From: CAYOVG01 sp964407285
GTDB lineage: Bacteria; Desulfobacterota; Syntrophobacteria; Syntrophobacterales; Syntrophobacteraceae
Length of the DNA: 24,890 bases
Assembly (NCBI GenBank): GCA_964407285.1
Contig: CAYOVG010000053.1
Span: forward strand, 1 to 24,890
Direction: 5' to 3'
Below, one piece after another: positions 16,729 through 24,590 of this stretch (position 1 is the first letter of the stretch; each line of letters opens with the position of its first letter). Below the pieces are notes generated by a model. The model worked only from the letters and a program-made list of their open reading frames with translations. It did no database searches and was not told the origin of the DNA. A program made the position numbers and the translations under genes.

Positions 16729-17615
16729 TGGTCGTCCTCTTCGGCCTCCGGCTCCACGCTGCCCCAAACCTCGGCGACCACATCGTCTATGTCGGATTCA
16801 ATCCCGTTGCCGCCGCCCCCATTGCGTCCGGCGTCGGCTGCGTCGCTCCCGTCGCCGCCGTCGCCGCCCCCGCGGGCTGCGCCGCTCCCGCCCCCACTTC
16901 TCGCGCGAACGTGGAGGGCGAGTTCCCAGAAACGGTAGAGAGCCGGCAGCCGGTGCACCGTGAGGTCCTGCCAGTTGGCTCTCGGGTGCGGACGGATATC
17001 GACGAACCTGTACTTCGCCAGTTCCGCCAGTTCCCTGCGTATGTAGCCGCGAAGCTTCTCCGCCTGGTCTTCGCTGAGCTCCAACGGGCTCGGGCCGCTC
17101 ATCCTGCGCACGAACACCGCTCGCAGGAAGTGGAAGGGATAACTGCTCACGAGCCGCTGGAATATTTCTTCCGTAGTTATGCGATCGGCCTCCCCCGGTC
17201 CGAGCATGAAGAAGTACCAGGACAGGTAGAGCCCCAGGAACGTGGCCCCCCTGCTGAGCCGGCCCCGGGAGATGGGGTCGGCGGCGGCGTCCAGGTAGAA
17301 GAACGGATTTCCGCCCAGTTCGCTCCTCCGGAGCCGGTACCCGAGCCACTGGAAGAAGTCCTCCCAGGCCGCCGGGTAGTTTTCCAGGAAGCGGAACTCC
17401 TCCGGCAGGTAGGGGTCGATGTGCTTTCCGTTCATCAGGGAGTGAATCACCTTCTGAAACGCGACCGGATTTCTGCGTAGAGGAAGGAAAGGGTCGTCGT
17501 TCGCTCTCGAGTACGAACCGGGCGCGGGACCGGGGCCGGAGACGGGAAAGGCCTCGTCCCGGTCCGCGTCGTTGTTGTCGTGACTGTCCTTGTCGTGGTT
17601 ATCCATTTCGTTCAT
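16725..17615 (-). CDS. MukE/MksE/JetB-like condensin subunit
   Basis: 296 residues. MukE-type proteins are winged-helix dimers that bind the kleisin and DNA. The central part follows the MukE pattern: KVIHSLMNGKHIDPYLPEEF (around residue 55), then WEDFFQWLGYRLRR, PFFYLDAA and FLGLYLSWYFFMLG. The N-terminus is rich in Asp, Asn and His (first 40 residues), and the C-terminus is a Gly/Asp-rich low-complexity tail from about residue 232. The protein is longer than E. coli MukE (about 234), and the excess is mostly these two tails. The start overlaps the preceding stop by 17 bases without a clear ribosome site, and the stop overlaps the SMC start by 4 bases, which suggests translational coupling. 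A second ATG at 17606 is possible. Confidence 0.82.
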   Translation of the reverse strand: MNEMDNHDKDSHDNNDADRDEAFPVSGPGPAPGSYSRANDDPFLPLRRNPVAFQKVIHSLMNGKHIDPYLPEEFRFLENYPAAWEDFFQWLGYRLRRSELGGNPFFYLDAAADPISRGRLSRGATFLGLYLSWYFFMLGPGEADRITTEEIFQRLVSSYPFHFLRAVFVRRMSGPSPLELSEDQAEKLRGYIRRELAELAKYRFVDIRPHPRANWQDLTVHRLPALYRFWELALHVRARSGGGSGAARGGGDGGDGSDAADAGRNGGGGNGIESDIDDVVAEVWGSVEPEAEEDDQ

Positions 17616-19023
17616 GCTGAGACGATTCTAATCCTTCGGAACCGGTCGGGGGCGTGGGCATCGGAACCGGCGTCAACACCGCGGCCGGAACCGGAGCCAG
17701 CTTCACGCCTTCCATCATCCACTCGTCGTCGATGGGAATCCACTGCCCTTCGAGGTGCTCAAGCATAACCAGCGGGGTCCATTTGGGCAAATCCTGCGCA
17801 AGGAGCCAGACGCCCAGGCAGGCCGATCCGGCCAGTTGGGGAACCGCGCCTTCCAGGCTCTTGAGCCACACGCCGAGGTCGATGCCGCCCCGGCTGGCGT
17901 GTTCCGCCCATTCTCTCCTGGCGGTATCGAGGAGCAGTTCCTTCCACTCGGGTTCTATGGACGTCGGTTCCGGCGGGGTGAAGCCCTCCAGGGTCCTCAG
18001 CCGTTCCAGATCCAGGATGACGGGCCGCTCCCGCTCCTGCCGGCTCCAGTTGAGGTCCATCCGGGGAATGCGCGGCTGCTCCAGTATGGGCATCCGGACA
18101 TCGTGGGTGAGGGCGTGCGTAAGGATTTTCTCCTGGATACGGCACATGCGCTCGCGCGAATCCACGGTGAACGCCAGGGACCGGTAGGCGATGCAGTCGC
18201 GGATGAACTGCACCACGTCCTTGAGCATCACGTCGACGCGTCCCCGGAGCACGTACAGAAAGTTGAGGGATTTCTCGAGCGCTTCGTTGAGGCGCGGCTC
18301 GGGGCGCCGCTGAATATGCTCGTGGAGCAGTTCCTCCAGGCGGACGCAGGCGGAGGATTCCTGCACGGCGTCCACCAGTTCGGTCAGCGCCATGCGGCAG
18401 TATTCGATGTCCCGGATGGCGGCCTCGAAGTCCGCCTGGTCCTGTCCCGAGTAGGTCTTCTTGACCGCCCCCTTGCGCCTGTCGAGATCTTCCTCGATGG
18501 CGAGCAGCTTGTACTCGATCTTCTCCCGGATGGTTTCGAGAAAGATGTACTTAAGGTACCGGAAGAGCGAGCCGCCGCCCTCCTCTCCCGCGGACCCGGC
18601 TTCGCTCAGGGCGGAACCGAGGAGCGCATTCAACTGCTCGCTGCCGTAGTCGATGTCCTCCGCCACGTTCCGGGCCACGGAGCGTCCGAGGCACGTGAGC
18701 CTGTACCCTCGCCTGCTGCTGTCCGTGAGGGCGACCCTCAGGATATCGAGACGCATGAGCCGCTGGATGATCTGGGCGGGTTGGACGGACTGCGGGTCCA
18801 TGCCCGCATGGCCTGCCGCCTCCAGGAGCAGCCACTTGAGTTGGGAGTCGGAAATCTCCTGCGCCCCCGTGTCCTGTTCGTAGAAGTACAGCCACGAGAT
18901 GAGCCCCAGGTCTTCGCGGCTCAGGCCGAGCCCCCTGGGAAAACGATCCATAACGAGGCGCAACTTCGCGCTGAAGTCGCGCCCTTCCAGCCTTTCCGCC
19001 TCATAGCCTTCGGATGCGGACAT
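17599..19023 (-). CDS. MukF/MksF/JetA-like kleisin
   Basis: 474 residues. MukF-type kleisins bridge the SMC heads and hold MukE. The N-terminal part (about 15-115) looks like the MukF winged-helix dimerisation domain: DFSAKLRLVMDRFPRGLGLS, DLGLISWLYFYEQDTG and IIQRLMRLDILRVALTDS. A helical middle follows (about 160-330, including FLETIREKIEYKLLAIEEDL), then a mixed C-terminal region that would contact the ATPase head, and a Pro-rich end. It is the first gene of the F-E-B operon, the same order as E. coli mukFEB. The ribosome site is poor: AGGAAAG lies about 13 bases before the ATG. The family call rests on size, gene order and motif layout, since kleisins diverge strongly. Confidence 0.8.
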   Translation of the reverse strand: MSASEGYEAERLEGRDFSAKLRLVMDRFPRGLGLSREDLGLISWLYFYEQDTGAQEISDSQLKWLLLEAAGHAGMDPQSVQPAQIIQRLMRLDILRVALTDSSRRGYRLTCLGRSVARNVAEDIDYGSEQLNALLGSALSEAGSAGEEGGGSLFRYLKYIFLETIREKIEYKLLAIEEDLDRRKGAVKKTYSGQDQADFEAAIRDIEYCRMALTELVDAVQESSACVRLEELLHEHIQRRPEPRLNEALEKSLNFLYVLRGRVDVMLKDVVQFIRDCIAYRSLAFTVDSRERMCRIQEKILTHALTHDVRMPILEQPRIPRMDLNWSRQERERPVILDLERLRTLEGFTPPEPTSIEPEWKELLLDTARREWAEHASRGGIDLGVWLKSLEGAVPQLAGSACLGVWLLAQDLPKWTPLVMLEHLEGQWIPIDDEWMMEGVKLAPVPAAVLTPVPMPTPPTGSEGLESSQHERNG

Positions 19024-19063
19024 GTCCGGTTACCGTCTTTCCTTTCCGGGTGAAGAAACCACT

Positions 19064-19080
19064 CCCCGCTCCATGCGGGG
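19064..19080. promoter_or_regulatory. GC-rich hairpin in the probable kleisin 5' leader
   Basis: CCCCGC (19064-19069), loop TCCAT, GCGGGG (19075-19080): a perfect 6-bp GC stem about 40 bases upstream of the kleisin start and inside the predicted leader. It has no following T run, so it is more likely a leader structure than a terminator. Function unknown. Confidence 0.4.
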
Positions 19081-19109
19081 CGATGGAATTCAAACGGGAA
19101 TTCAGGCAA

Positions 19110-19138
19110 TACATATCCTTAAGAAGGCCGTATTGCAA
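19110..19138 (-). promoter_or_regulatory. Candidate promoter for the condensin operon
   Basis: On the minus strand TTGCAA (19138-19133) is followed after 17 bases by TATGTA (19115-19110), giving four of six and three of six consensus matches. It lies about 90 bases upstream of the kleisin ATG. Sequence prediction only. Confidence 0.3.
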
Positions 19139-19385
19139 AGTCTTTTCGTCCGGCCCCCGAAACGCTTCCCCATTTCGCGGCTTGCCGTATGGTTTGAAAG
19201 CCGCGGCGCTTGCGCCGCATCCCGGAACCATTGCGGCGTCGGGTGGGGAGCATCGAAGGAAGCGGCGGAAAGAAAAGCTCCGGCTGAATGCGGACCGGGG
19301 CGCGATGTAAAGGTATCCGAGTGTGAATGGACGGGACCGGCAACACGAGCCGGGTTGAGCGCTACTTCAGATGTGAGCCGTGAAA

Positions 19386-19419
19386 CGAGCAATCATGCGG
19401 ATTTTGTTTTCATTGCTCG
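19386..19419. repeat. Inverted repeat, 8-bp arms
   Basis: CGAGCAAT (19386-19393) and ATTGCTCG (19412-19419) are perfect complements around an 18-base, T-rich loop. With the adjacent repeat at 19425-19451 it forms a paired structure beyond the 3' end of the export operon. Confidence 0.6.
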
Positions 19420-19424
19420 CGCCT

Positions 19425-19451
19425 TTGCCGGAACAGGGGTTCATCCGGCAA
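19425..19451. repeat. Inverted repeat, 7-bp arms
   Basis: TTGCCGG (19425-19431) and CCGGCAA (19445-19451) surround a 13-base loop. No T run follows on either strand, so it is not a standard intrinsic terminator. Confidence 0.6.
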
Positions 19452-19519
19452 CAGGGACCCCGCTTTTGTGTTATCCGGGATAAGGCCGCCGTCAAGCTGA
19501 AATGGGCCGTTATTCCCGG

Positions 19520-20734
19520 TCACTCCCGCCGCAGGGCTTCTATGGGATCGAGGCGGGCGGCGCGGCGGGCCGGGAAGTAGCCGAACACGACTCCCACGGC
19601 GGCGGAGAAGAGGAAGGATACCACCACAATGGTGGAGTTGAACACGAAGGGGACCCCGAGAGCCGATGCTCCACCAACGGCGGCGGCAAGGCCCAGCACG
19701 ATTCCCATGATCCCGCCGAAGCATGAGAGCACCACGGCTTCCACGAGGAACTGCATCAGCACCTCCCGCTCCATCGCCCCGATGGCGAGGCGGATGCCGA
19801 TCTCTCGCGTGCGCTCCGTTACCGAAACCAGCATGATGTTCATGATTCCTATGCCTCCCACCAGGAGGCTCACCGCCGCCACCGCTCCGAGGAGCGCCGT
19901 GAGCACGCGGGTGGACCCCGTGAGCGCGCCTGCTATCTCCTGCATATCCATCACGTGAAAGTTGTCGTCCTTCCCGCTTTCGATATGGCGGCGCTCCCTC
20001 ATGAGGCGCACCATGTCCTCCTTTACCTTTGCGGTTGAAGCGCCGTCTTTCGCCGACACGTAAACCGCATCGATATCGGTGCTGCCGGCCATTCTCCGCT
20101 GCAAAGTCCTGAGAGGAATCAGCACCACGTCATCCTGGTCGCCTCCAAAACCGGACTGTCCCTTTGTCCGGAGCACTCCAATCACCCGGCACGAGATGCT
20201 TCCCAGCCTCAACCAGGTCCCCGGAGGGTCCTCACCCACCCCGAACAATTCCTTCTTTACAGTGGAGCCGATGATACACACGGCCTTTCCCGAATGCAAT
20301 TCGGTCTCTGAAAACTCCCGTCCGGCGGCTATCGGCCAGTTCCTCACCTTGAAAAAATCGTTGGTGCTCCCGGTGACCGTGGTGGACCAGTTCCTGCTCC
20401 CGTAGATGGTCTGGGCGGATAGGGATGCGCTGGGGGCTACCGCGGCCAACCCCGGAATGTCGCATTCCATGGCTTTGACATCCTCCGCCTTGAAAGACTG
20501 GGCCGCCGCGCGGGGCCCCCCCGGCCCCCGCGGCCCCTGCCCCGGTCTCAGTTGCAGCAGGTTGCTTCCCAGGCTCGAAATTTCGGCGCTCACCTGTGCC
20601 GTGGCGCCGCCGCCCAGCGTCACCATGGTGATGACGGCCGCCACTCCAATGACGATTCCAAGAATGGTAAGCGAAGAACGCAAAACGTTCCTGCGGATTT
20701 CCCTCCGAGCCAGGAGAACGGTTTCCCTGATCAT
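19520..20734 (-). CDS. MacB-type ABC transporter permease
   Basis: 404 residues from the ATG at 20734, which has GGAGG 7 bases upstream; the frame is open 29 codons further without a ribosome site. This family has four membrane helices and a large periplasmic domain and couples ATP hydrolysis to expulsion of substrates from the periplasm through MacA and an outer-membrane channel. Helix 1 is SSLTILGIVIGVAAVITMV (about 20-38). The periplasmic part follows, with a Pro/Gly-rich stretch (GQGPRGPGGP). Three helices lie at the C-terminus, including LLVGGIGIMNIMLVSVTERT and the terminal RRAARLDPIEALRRE typical of FtsX/MacB permeases. It is the last gene of the export operon, 40 bases after the ATPase stop. 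In E. coli MacB the permease and ATPase are one chain; here they are separate. Confidence 0.9.
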   Translation of the reverse strand: MIRETVLLARREIRRNVLRSSLTILGIVIGVAAVITMVTLGGGATAQVSAEISSLGSNLLQLRPGQGPRGPGGPRAAAQSFKAEDVKAMECDIPGLAAVAPSASLSAQTIYGSRNWSTTVTGSTNDFFKVRNWPIAAGREFSETELHSGKAVCIIGSTVKKELFGVGEDPPGTWLRLGSISCRVIGVLRTKGQSGFGGDQDDVVLIPLRTLQRRMAGSTDIDAVYVSAKDGASTAKVKEDMVRLMRERRHIESGKDDNFHVMDMQEIAGALTGSTRVLTALLGAVAAVSLLVGGIGIMNIMLVSVTERTREIGIRLAIGAMEREVLMQFLVEAVVLSCFGGIMGIVLGLAAAVGGASALGVPFVFNSTIVVVSFLFSAAVGVVFGYFPARRAARLDPIEALRRE

Positions 20735-20774
20735 GCAATTCCTCCCCCAAATCTTTCGTGGACGGCCGTCACCA

Positions 20775-21542
20775 TCACCGATCGATCGCACCATCCCGGA
20801 AATGAATCCGCCGTTCGGCATAGGAGGCCATATCGGGTTCGTGCGTCACCATCACGATGGTGATGCTCCGCTCCCGGTTGAATGCAGTGAGCAGTTCCAT
20901 GACTTCACGACTCATTACCGTGTCCAGGTTTCCGGTGGGCTCGTCCGCCAGGATCACTTTGGGATCGGATACGATGGCGCGGGCAATGGCTACCCGCTGC
21001 TGCTGGCCTCCCGAGAGTTCGCCCGGAGTGTGGGACTCCCACCCCTCGAGTCCCACCGCGCCCAGCGCATCCATCGCGCGACGTCTTCTCTCCCCTCTCC
21101 GAACGCCACGATATATCAATGGAAGTTCGACGTTTTCCAGGGCCGAGGTCCGGTTGAGCAGATTGAACCCCTGGAAGATGAACCCCAGGTAAAGGCGCCG
21201 CAGAAGCGCCCGCCGGTCCCGTCCCAATGCACCCACATCCACGCCGCCAAATGCGAACTTGCCCGAAGTGGGCGTATCCAGGCATCCCAGGATGTTCATG
21301 CAGGTGGACTTGCCCGAACCGCTCGGTCCCATGACCGCGACGAACTCCCCGGCTTCGATGACCAGGTCGACGCCTCGTAGCGCATACATGGACGCAAGTC
21401 CCGCCCCGTAGACCTTCGTCACGTTGTCGAGATGGATGAGCGGCGGCCCGTCCGGACTCCCCGCTGCCGGCCCCGAAGACTCCATCCCTTCCGTTCCGGT
21501 CTTCCCGGAAGCCGTTTTCCCCGGTCCGCCCCCTGTCTTCAT
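20775..21542 (-). CDS. MacB/LolD-type ABC transporter ATP-binding protein
   Basis: 255 residues from the ATG at 21542, which overlaps the adaptor stop as ATGA and has AAGGAG 6 bases upstream. It powers the neighbouring permease at the inner membrane. After a Gly/Thr-rich leader of about 33 residues come Walker A GPSGSGKST (72-80), the Q-loop region FIFQGFNLL, signature LSGGQQQR (176-183), Walker B with ILADEPTGNLD (197-207) and the switch His H234 in VTHEPD. NLLNRTSALENVELPLIYRG is characteristic of the MacB/LolD/FtsE subfamily. The long N-terminal leader before the first strand is unusual; an internal Met at residue 20 could be an alternative start. Confidence 0.93.
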   Translation of the reverse strand: MKTGGGPGKTASGKTGTEGMESSGPAAGSPDGPPLIHLDNVTKVYGAGLASMYALRGVDLVIEAGEFVAVMGPSGSGKSTCMNILGCLDTPTSGKFAFGGVDVGALGRDRRALLRRLYLGFIFQGFNLLNRTSALENVELPLIYRGVRRGERRRRAMDALGAVGLEGWESHTPGELSGGQQQRVAIARAIVSDPKVILADEPTGNLDTVMSREVMELLTAFNRERSITIVMVTHEPDMASYAERRIHFRDGAIDR

Positions 21543-22864
21543 CGTTTCTCCTTCACCATATCCACGACGAGAAGCGTACCGGGTTCGACAGCCCCGCCCT
21601 TGAGCGCCGTGAAATTTCCATCCGTAGCGTCCGTGACGACCGGAACGGCAACGAGCCGTCCGTCGTTCCGCACGATCCAGACGCACGGACCTTTGACGGC
21701 TCCGGCCGGGCTTTCCGCCTTTTTCGCCGGAGGCGCCGGGGGACGGGGGAGCAGCTTGCTCATGATGCCTGCCCTCTGCCGCCCTGCCGTTTCGCTTTTC
21801 TCCTCCTCGGCGGGGGGTGTGAAGCGCAGTGCCGCATTGGGGGCGAGAACGGCATCCTCAATCCGCCTGACGGTGATTTCGGCGGTGGCCGTCATGCCCG
21901 GCCGCAGGGACAGATCGGCATTGTCCACGTTCAGCGCCGCCTTGTAGGTAACCACCGAGTTCTTGGTCTTCGCGCCGTAGCGAACCTGCACGATCCTGGC
22001 GGGATATCGGCGATCCGGAAAGGCATCGACGGTGAACGATGCGTCCTGCCCGTCCCGCACCGCGCCCACATCCGCTTCGTCCACGTCCACGAGCAGCTTC
22101 ATCTTCGTGAGGTCTTCGGCCAGGGTGAAGAGCACCGGCGTCGAGAGGCCGGCCGCCACGGTCTGCCCGGGCTCCACGGAACGGGTGAGCACGACGCCGT
22201 TTATGGGCGAACGAATAACGGCCTTGGAGAGGTCGGTCTCGTTGGCTTCGAGGGTAGCTTTGTTTCGCGACACTTCCGCCTTGCAACTCGCCTCATCGGC
22301 AACGGCCCGGGCAAGGGTCGCCTCGCCGGCATCCAGGTCGTGCTGAGAGAGCGCCTTGCTGTTGAGTTCGCGAAGACGCCTGAGCCGCCCCAATTCGTTC
22401 CTCGCTTCCCTTACGGTGGCCTGAGCCTGCAGGACTTTGGCCTGTGCGGATTCGAGCGACGCCTTCGACTGCAGCGCCTGCGCCTGGAGCTTGCTCGTGT
22501 CGAGCCGCGCCAGCACCTGTCCCATCTTCACATAGCTGTTATAGTCGACCTCCACATGCCTGACGGTCCCCGATAGTTCACTTCCCACGTCCACCTGGTT
22601 CGTCGGCTCCAGGTTGCCTGTGGCCGTGACCGTAACGCAAAGGCTGCCGCGCACCGCTTCCCGCGTGCTGTACTGAATCTTGCCGTCGCCATTGCCCGCG
22701 AACAGATAGACGATTCCGGAAATGGCGACCAGACCCGCCACGCACACGAATATCCGGCGTTTGATGCTCCGGTTGCGACCTGCGGAAGAACCGGTCTCCA
22801 GGGTTTCGGAAATGCGGGAACCGGCTGCCGAATCACTGACGGAGTTGATCGACTTCACGTTCAC
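21539..22864 (-). CDS. MacA-type membrane fusion (adaptor) protein, HlyD family
   Basis: 441 residues if read from the GTG at 22864; a second GTG at 22858 is better spaced from AGGCGG. Adaptors of this family span from the inner-membrane ABC transporter to the outer-membrane channel. A membrane segment (IFVCVAGLVAISGIVYLFA, about 38-56) is followed by a biotinyl-lipoyl half-motif (GNLEPTNQVDVGSELSGTV), a coiled-coil hairpin (about 115-205), the second lipoyl half (VIRSPINGVVLTRSVEPGQT) and beta-barrel domains. Near residue 345-395 there is a Pro/Lys-rich insert. The best ribosome site belongs to an ATG at 22910 that is one frame off, so the true N-terminus is uncertain (see findings). It sits between the channel gene and the ATPase gene, as expected for a MacA. 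Confidence 0.9.
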   Translation of the reverse strand: MNVKSINSVSDSAAGSRISETLETGSSAGRNRSIKRRIFVCVAGLVAISGIVYLFAGNGDGKIQYSTREAVRGSLCVTVTATGNLEPTNQVDVGSELSGTVRHVEVDYNSYVKMGQVLARLDTSKLQAQALQSKASLESAQAKVLQAQATVREARNELGRLRRLRELNSKALSQHDLDAGEATLARAVADEASCKAEVSRNKATLEANETDLSKAVIRSPINGVVLTRSVEPGQTVAAGLSTPVLFTLAEDLTKMKLLVDVDEADVGAVRDGQDASFTVDAFPDRRYPARIVQVRYGAKTKNSVVTYKAALNVDNADLSLRPGMTATAEITVRRIEDAVLAPNAALRFTPPAEEEKSETAGRQRAGIMSKLLPRPPAPPAKKAESPAGAVKGPCVWIVRNDGRLVAVPVVTDATDGNFTALKGGAVEPGTLLVVDMVKEKR

Positions 22865-22910
22865 CCGCCTGTTTCCCGATATTTGTGCTGTAAAAAGTCC
22901 GTTTTTTCAT

Positions 22911-22920
22911 CTTCACCTCT
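22911..22920 (-). promoter_or_regulatory. Strong ribosome binding site before an out-of-frame ATG
   Basis: On the minus strand AGAGGTGAAG immediately precedes ATGAAAAAACGG (ATG at 22910). It is the best Shine-Dalgarno sequence near the adaptor gene. The ATG opens only a 25-codon frame (MKKRTFYSTN...) ending inside the adaptor gene, whereas shortening the A6 tract by one base would join it to the adaptor frame. Confidence 0.6.
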
Positions 22921-22953
22921 GATCTTCTTGGATTTCCTTTTGTTTCTTTCGCG

Positions 22954-22971
22954 CTTTCGTGTTTTTCGTGG
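22954..22971. repeat. Short CACGAAA microrepeat in the operon spacer
   Basis: CTTTCGTGTTTTTCGTGG (minus strand CCACGAAAAACACGAAAG) contains two copies of CACGAAA at 10-base spacing, continuing imperfectly as GCGCGAAAGAAAC. It lies in the 117-base spacer between the channel and adaptor genes. Similar short motifs occur between genes in many environmental bacterial genomes, from general memory; function unknown. Confidence 0.5.
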
Positions 22972-22981
22972 TCGATAAACC

Positions 22982-24436
22982 TCAATTAAGCGACGACCAG
23001 CCTCCTCCGAGGGCCTTGTAGAGCCGGATCAGGTTCGACGCCACGGTCCCGTCGCTTTGAGCCGACTGGTCCTCGAAGGAAAATAGGGACCTCTGTGCGT
23101 CGAGCACGTTGCTGAAGTCGCTCTGCCCCGCGTTGTACCGGTCTTCGGCCAGAACGGAAGCCTTGCGCGCCGCTTCGACCGCATCGGCAAGCGAGCGTCG
23201 CCTGTTGTGCTCCTCCGCGTAGGCCTTCAGCGCGTTCTCCACTTCCTCCAGGGCGCTCAAAACACTGGATTCATACGCGATGAGCGCCTGTTCCCGCAGG
23301 GCCGACCGCGCTTCGATGTTGCCCCGGATGGCCCCGGCGTTGAAAACGGGAAAGCTGATCGCCGGACCGAATCCGAACGAACGGCTGCCGCCCGTGAAGA
23401 GGCTCCCGGCGCTGAGTGCGTCCAGACCGATGGAACCGCTCAGGGTGAATTTCGGATAGAGGTCCGCAACGGCCGCACCGACCCTCGCGGTCTGCGCGGC
23501 GAGTTCTCTCTCCGCCCGGCGCACATCGGGCCGTTGCCTGAGGACATCCGCGGGAACGCCGACGGCGACATCCAGGGGCGCGACGGGAATCGCCCCCGTG
23601 ACGGCGCGGGACGCTCCCATCGCGCGTAGCGACCCGTCATCGGGTTCGCCATGCATCCGCGCGTGCACCGCTCCCGGCTGCTCGCCCAGGAGAACGGCAA
23701 GACGATTCAGGGCTTCCGCGAGCCCCGTACGTAGCACGGGGATTTGCGCACGCGAATTCTCGAGATTGTACCTCGCCTGCTGGACCTCCAGTTCCCCGGT
23801 AAGGCCGGCTTCGAAGCGAGACTGTGTTAAATTCAGGGTTTCCCGTTGCACCCCGAGGACCTCTTCGGCGACGGCAATCCGCCTCTGATAGGTGCGCGCT
23901 TCTACGTAGTTGATCCCGATTTCCGCCATGAGAGTCACCATGACGTCGCGCAGGTCCTCCCGGCTCGCCTCCGCGTCCGCCGTCGCGGCTTCGACGGAGC
24001 GCCTCACGCCTCCGAAGATGTCCAGTTCCCAGTTCGCATCGAACCCCACCGAATAGAGATCGACATCGGCGCCGCCCGTTTGCCCGCCGGCGCGACTCCT
24101 GCTGAAGGAAGCCCCGGCATCGACCTCCGGGAAGAGGTCCGCCCTTGCGATGCGCCGGCCGGCCCTGGCCTCGCGGACCCTCGACTTCGCCTTTTCGAGG
24201 TCGAGATTGCCGCCGATACCCCGAACGATCAGGTCGGACAGGACGGGGTCGCGGAGGTTCCTCCACCAGTCTTCCTGTTCGCCGGCATCCCTTGTTTTCA
24301 AACGCAATCCGTTATCGAATTCCGTATTCCACCGCCCCGACACCCGGATTTGCGGCCTGGTATAATCGGGGCCGACGGCCGCGCAACCGGCGCTGAAGCA
24401 TGTTACGATCATCAGGACCCAAAACAGCGTGTTCAC
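22982..24436 (-). CDS. NodT-type outer-membrane efflux lipoprotein (TolC-like channel)
   Basis: 484 residues from a GTG at 24436 with only a weak upstream purine stretch. The signal peptide ends in the lipobox FSAGC (C18), so the mature protein is lipid-anchored in the outer membrane. VGPDYTRPQ right after the cysteine is the hallmark start of the NodT/OprM family, followed by two long helical repeats: first with NLDLEKAKSRVREARAGRR and ARADLFPEVDAGASFSRSRA, second with PADVLRQRPDVRRAERELAA and ADLYPKFTLSGSIGLDA. It forms the trimeric exit duct for the MacAB-like pump encoded immediately downstream and is the first gene of that four-gene operon. The substrate (antibiotic, siderophore, peptide or lipid) cannot be told from sequence. 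Confidence 0.93.
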   Translation of the reverse strand: MNTLFWVLMIVTCFSAGCAAVGPDYTRPQIRVSGRWNTEFDNGLRLKTRDAGEQEDWWRNLRDPVLSDLIVRGIGGNLDLEKAKSRVREARAGRRIARADLFPEVDAGASFSRSRAGGQTGGADVDLYSVGFDANWELDIFGGVRRSVEAATADAEASREDLRDVMVTLMAEIGINYVEARTYQRRIAVAEEVLGVQRETLNLTQSRFEAGLTGELEVQQARYNLENSRAQIPVLRTGLAEALNRLAVLLGEQPGAVHARMHGEPDDGSLRAMGASRAVTGAIPVAPLDVAVGVPADVLRQRPDVRRAERELAAQTARVGAAVADLYPKFTLSGSIGLDALSAGSLFTGGSRSFGFGPAISFPVFNAGAIRGNIEARSALREQALIAYESSVLSALEEVENALKAYAEEHNRRRSLADAVEAARKASVLAEDRYNAGQSDFSNVLDAQRSLFSFEDQSAQSDGTVASNLIRLYKALGGGWSSLN

Positions 24437-24590
24437 AATTCTATTTCTTTCCCAACCTTTCTATCTTCTCTCCAGCCTTCTCGTTCCGGCCTTTCGTCGT
24501 CCTCTTTGGGAGGGTCCCCCTCCCGGCGCTGATATACCGATAACGGAGGGGGAATGAGGCGGGCTTGTGGAGCGCGGCTTCTCGTGAGGC

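Larger units (their letters stand above)
19024..19519. other. 496-base intergenic spacer with hairpins and a candidate promoter
   Basis: Separates the MacB-like permease stop from the kleisin start; both genes read leftward, so it holds the 3' end of the export transcript and the promoter of the condensin operon. I see no convincing gene. It contains three inverted repeats and one promoter candidate, listed separately. Short open frames here on both strands lack ribosome sites and similarity. Confidence 0.6.

Noticed and set aside
13393..16938. A 1181-codon open frame on the plus strand, antisense to the MukB-like gene
   Set aside because: It mirrors the codon periodicity of a GC-rich gene on the other strand, is made of Leu/Arg/Pro/His-rich sequence without motifs, and the minus-strand frame has clear ATPase motifs.
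17755..19053. A 432-codon plus-strand frame antisense to the kleisin gene
   Set aside because: No motifs or ribosome site; antisense to a gene supported by operon order and overlap.
20406..21380. A 324-codon plus-strand frame antisense to the MacB-like genes
   Set aside because: Opposes two genes with unmistakable ABC transporter motifs; low-complexity composition.
24508..24524. GGGAGGG/CCCTCCC hairpin between the FliD gene and the efflux operon
   Set aside because: A perfect 7-bp stem with a 3-base loop, but no T run follows on either strand, so I do not call it a terminator.
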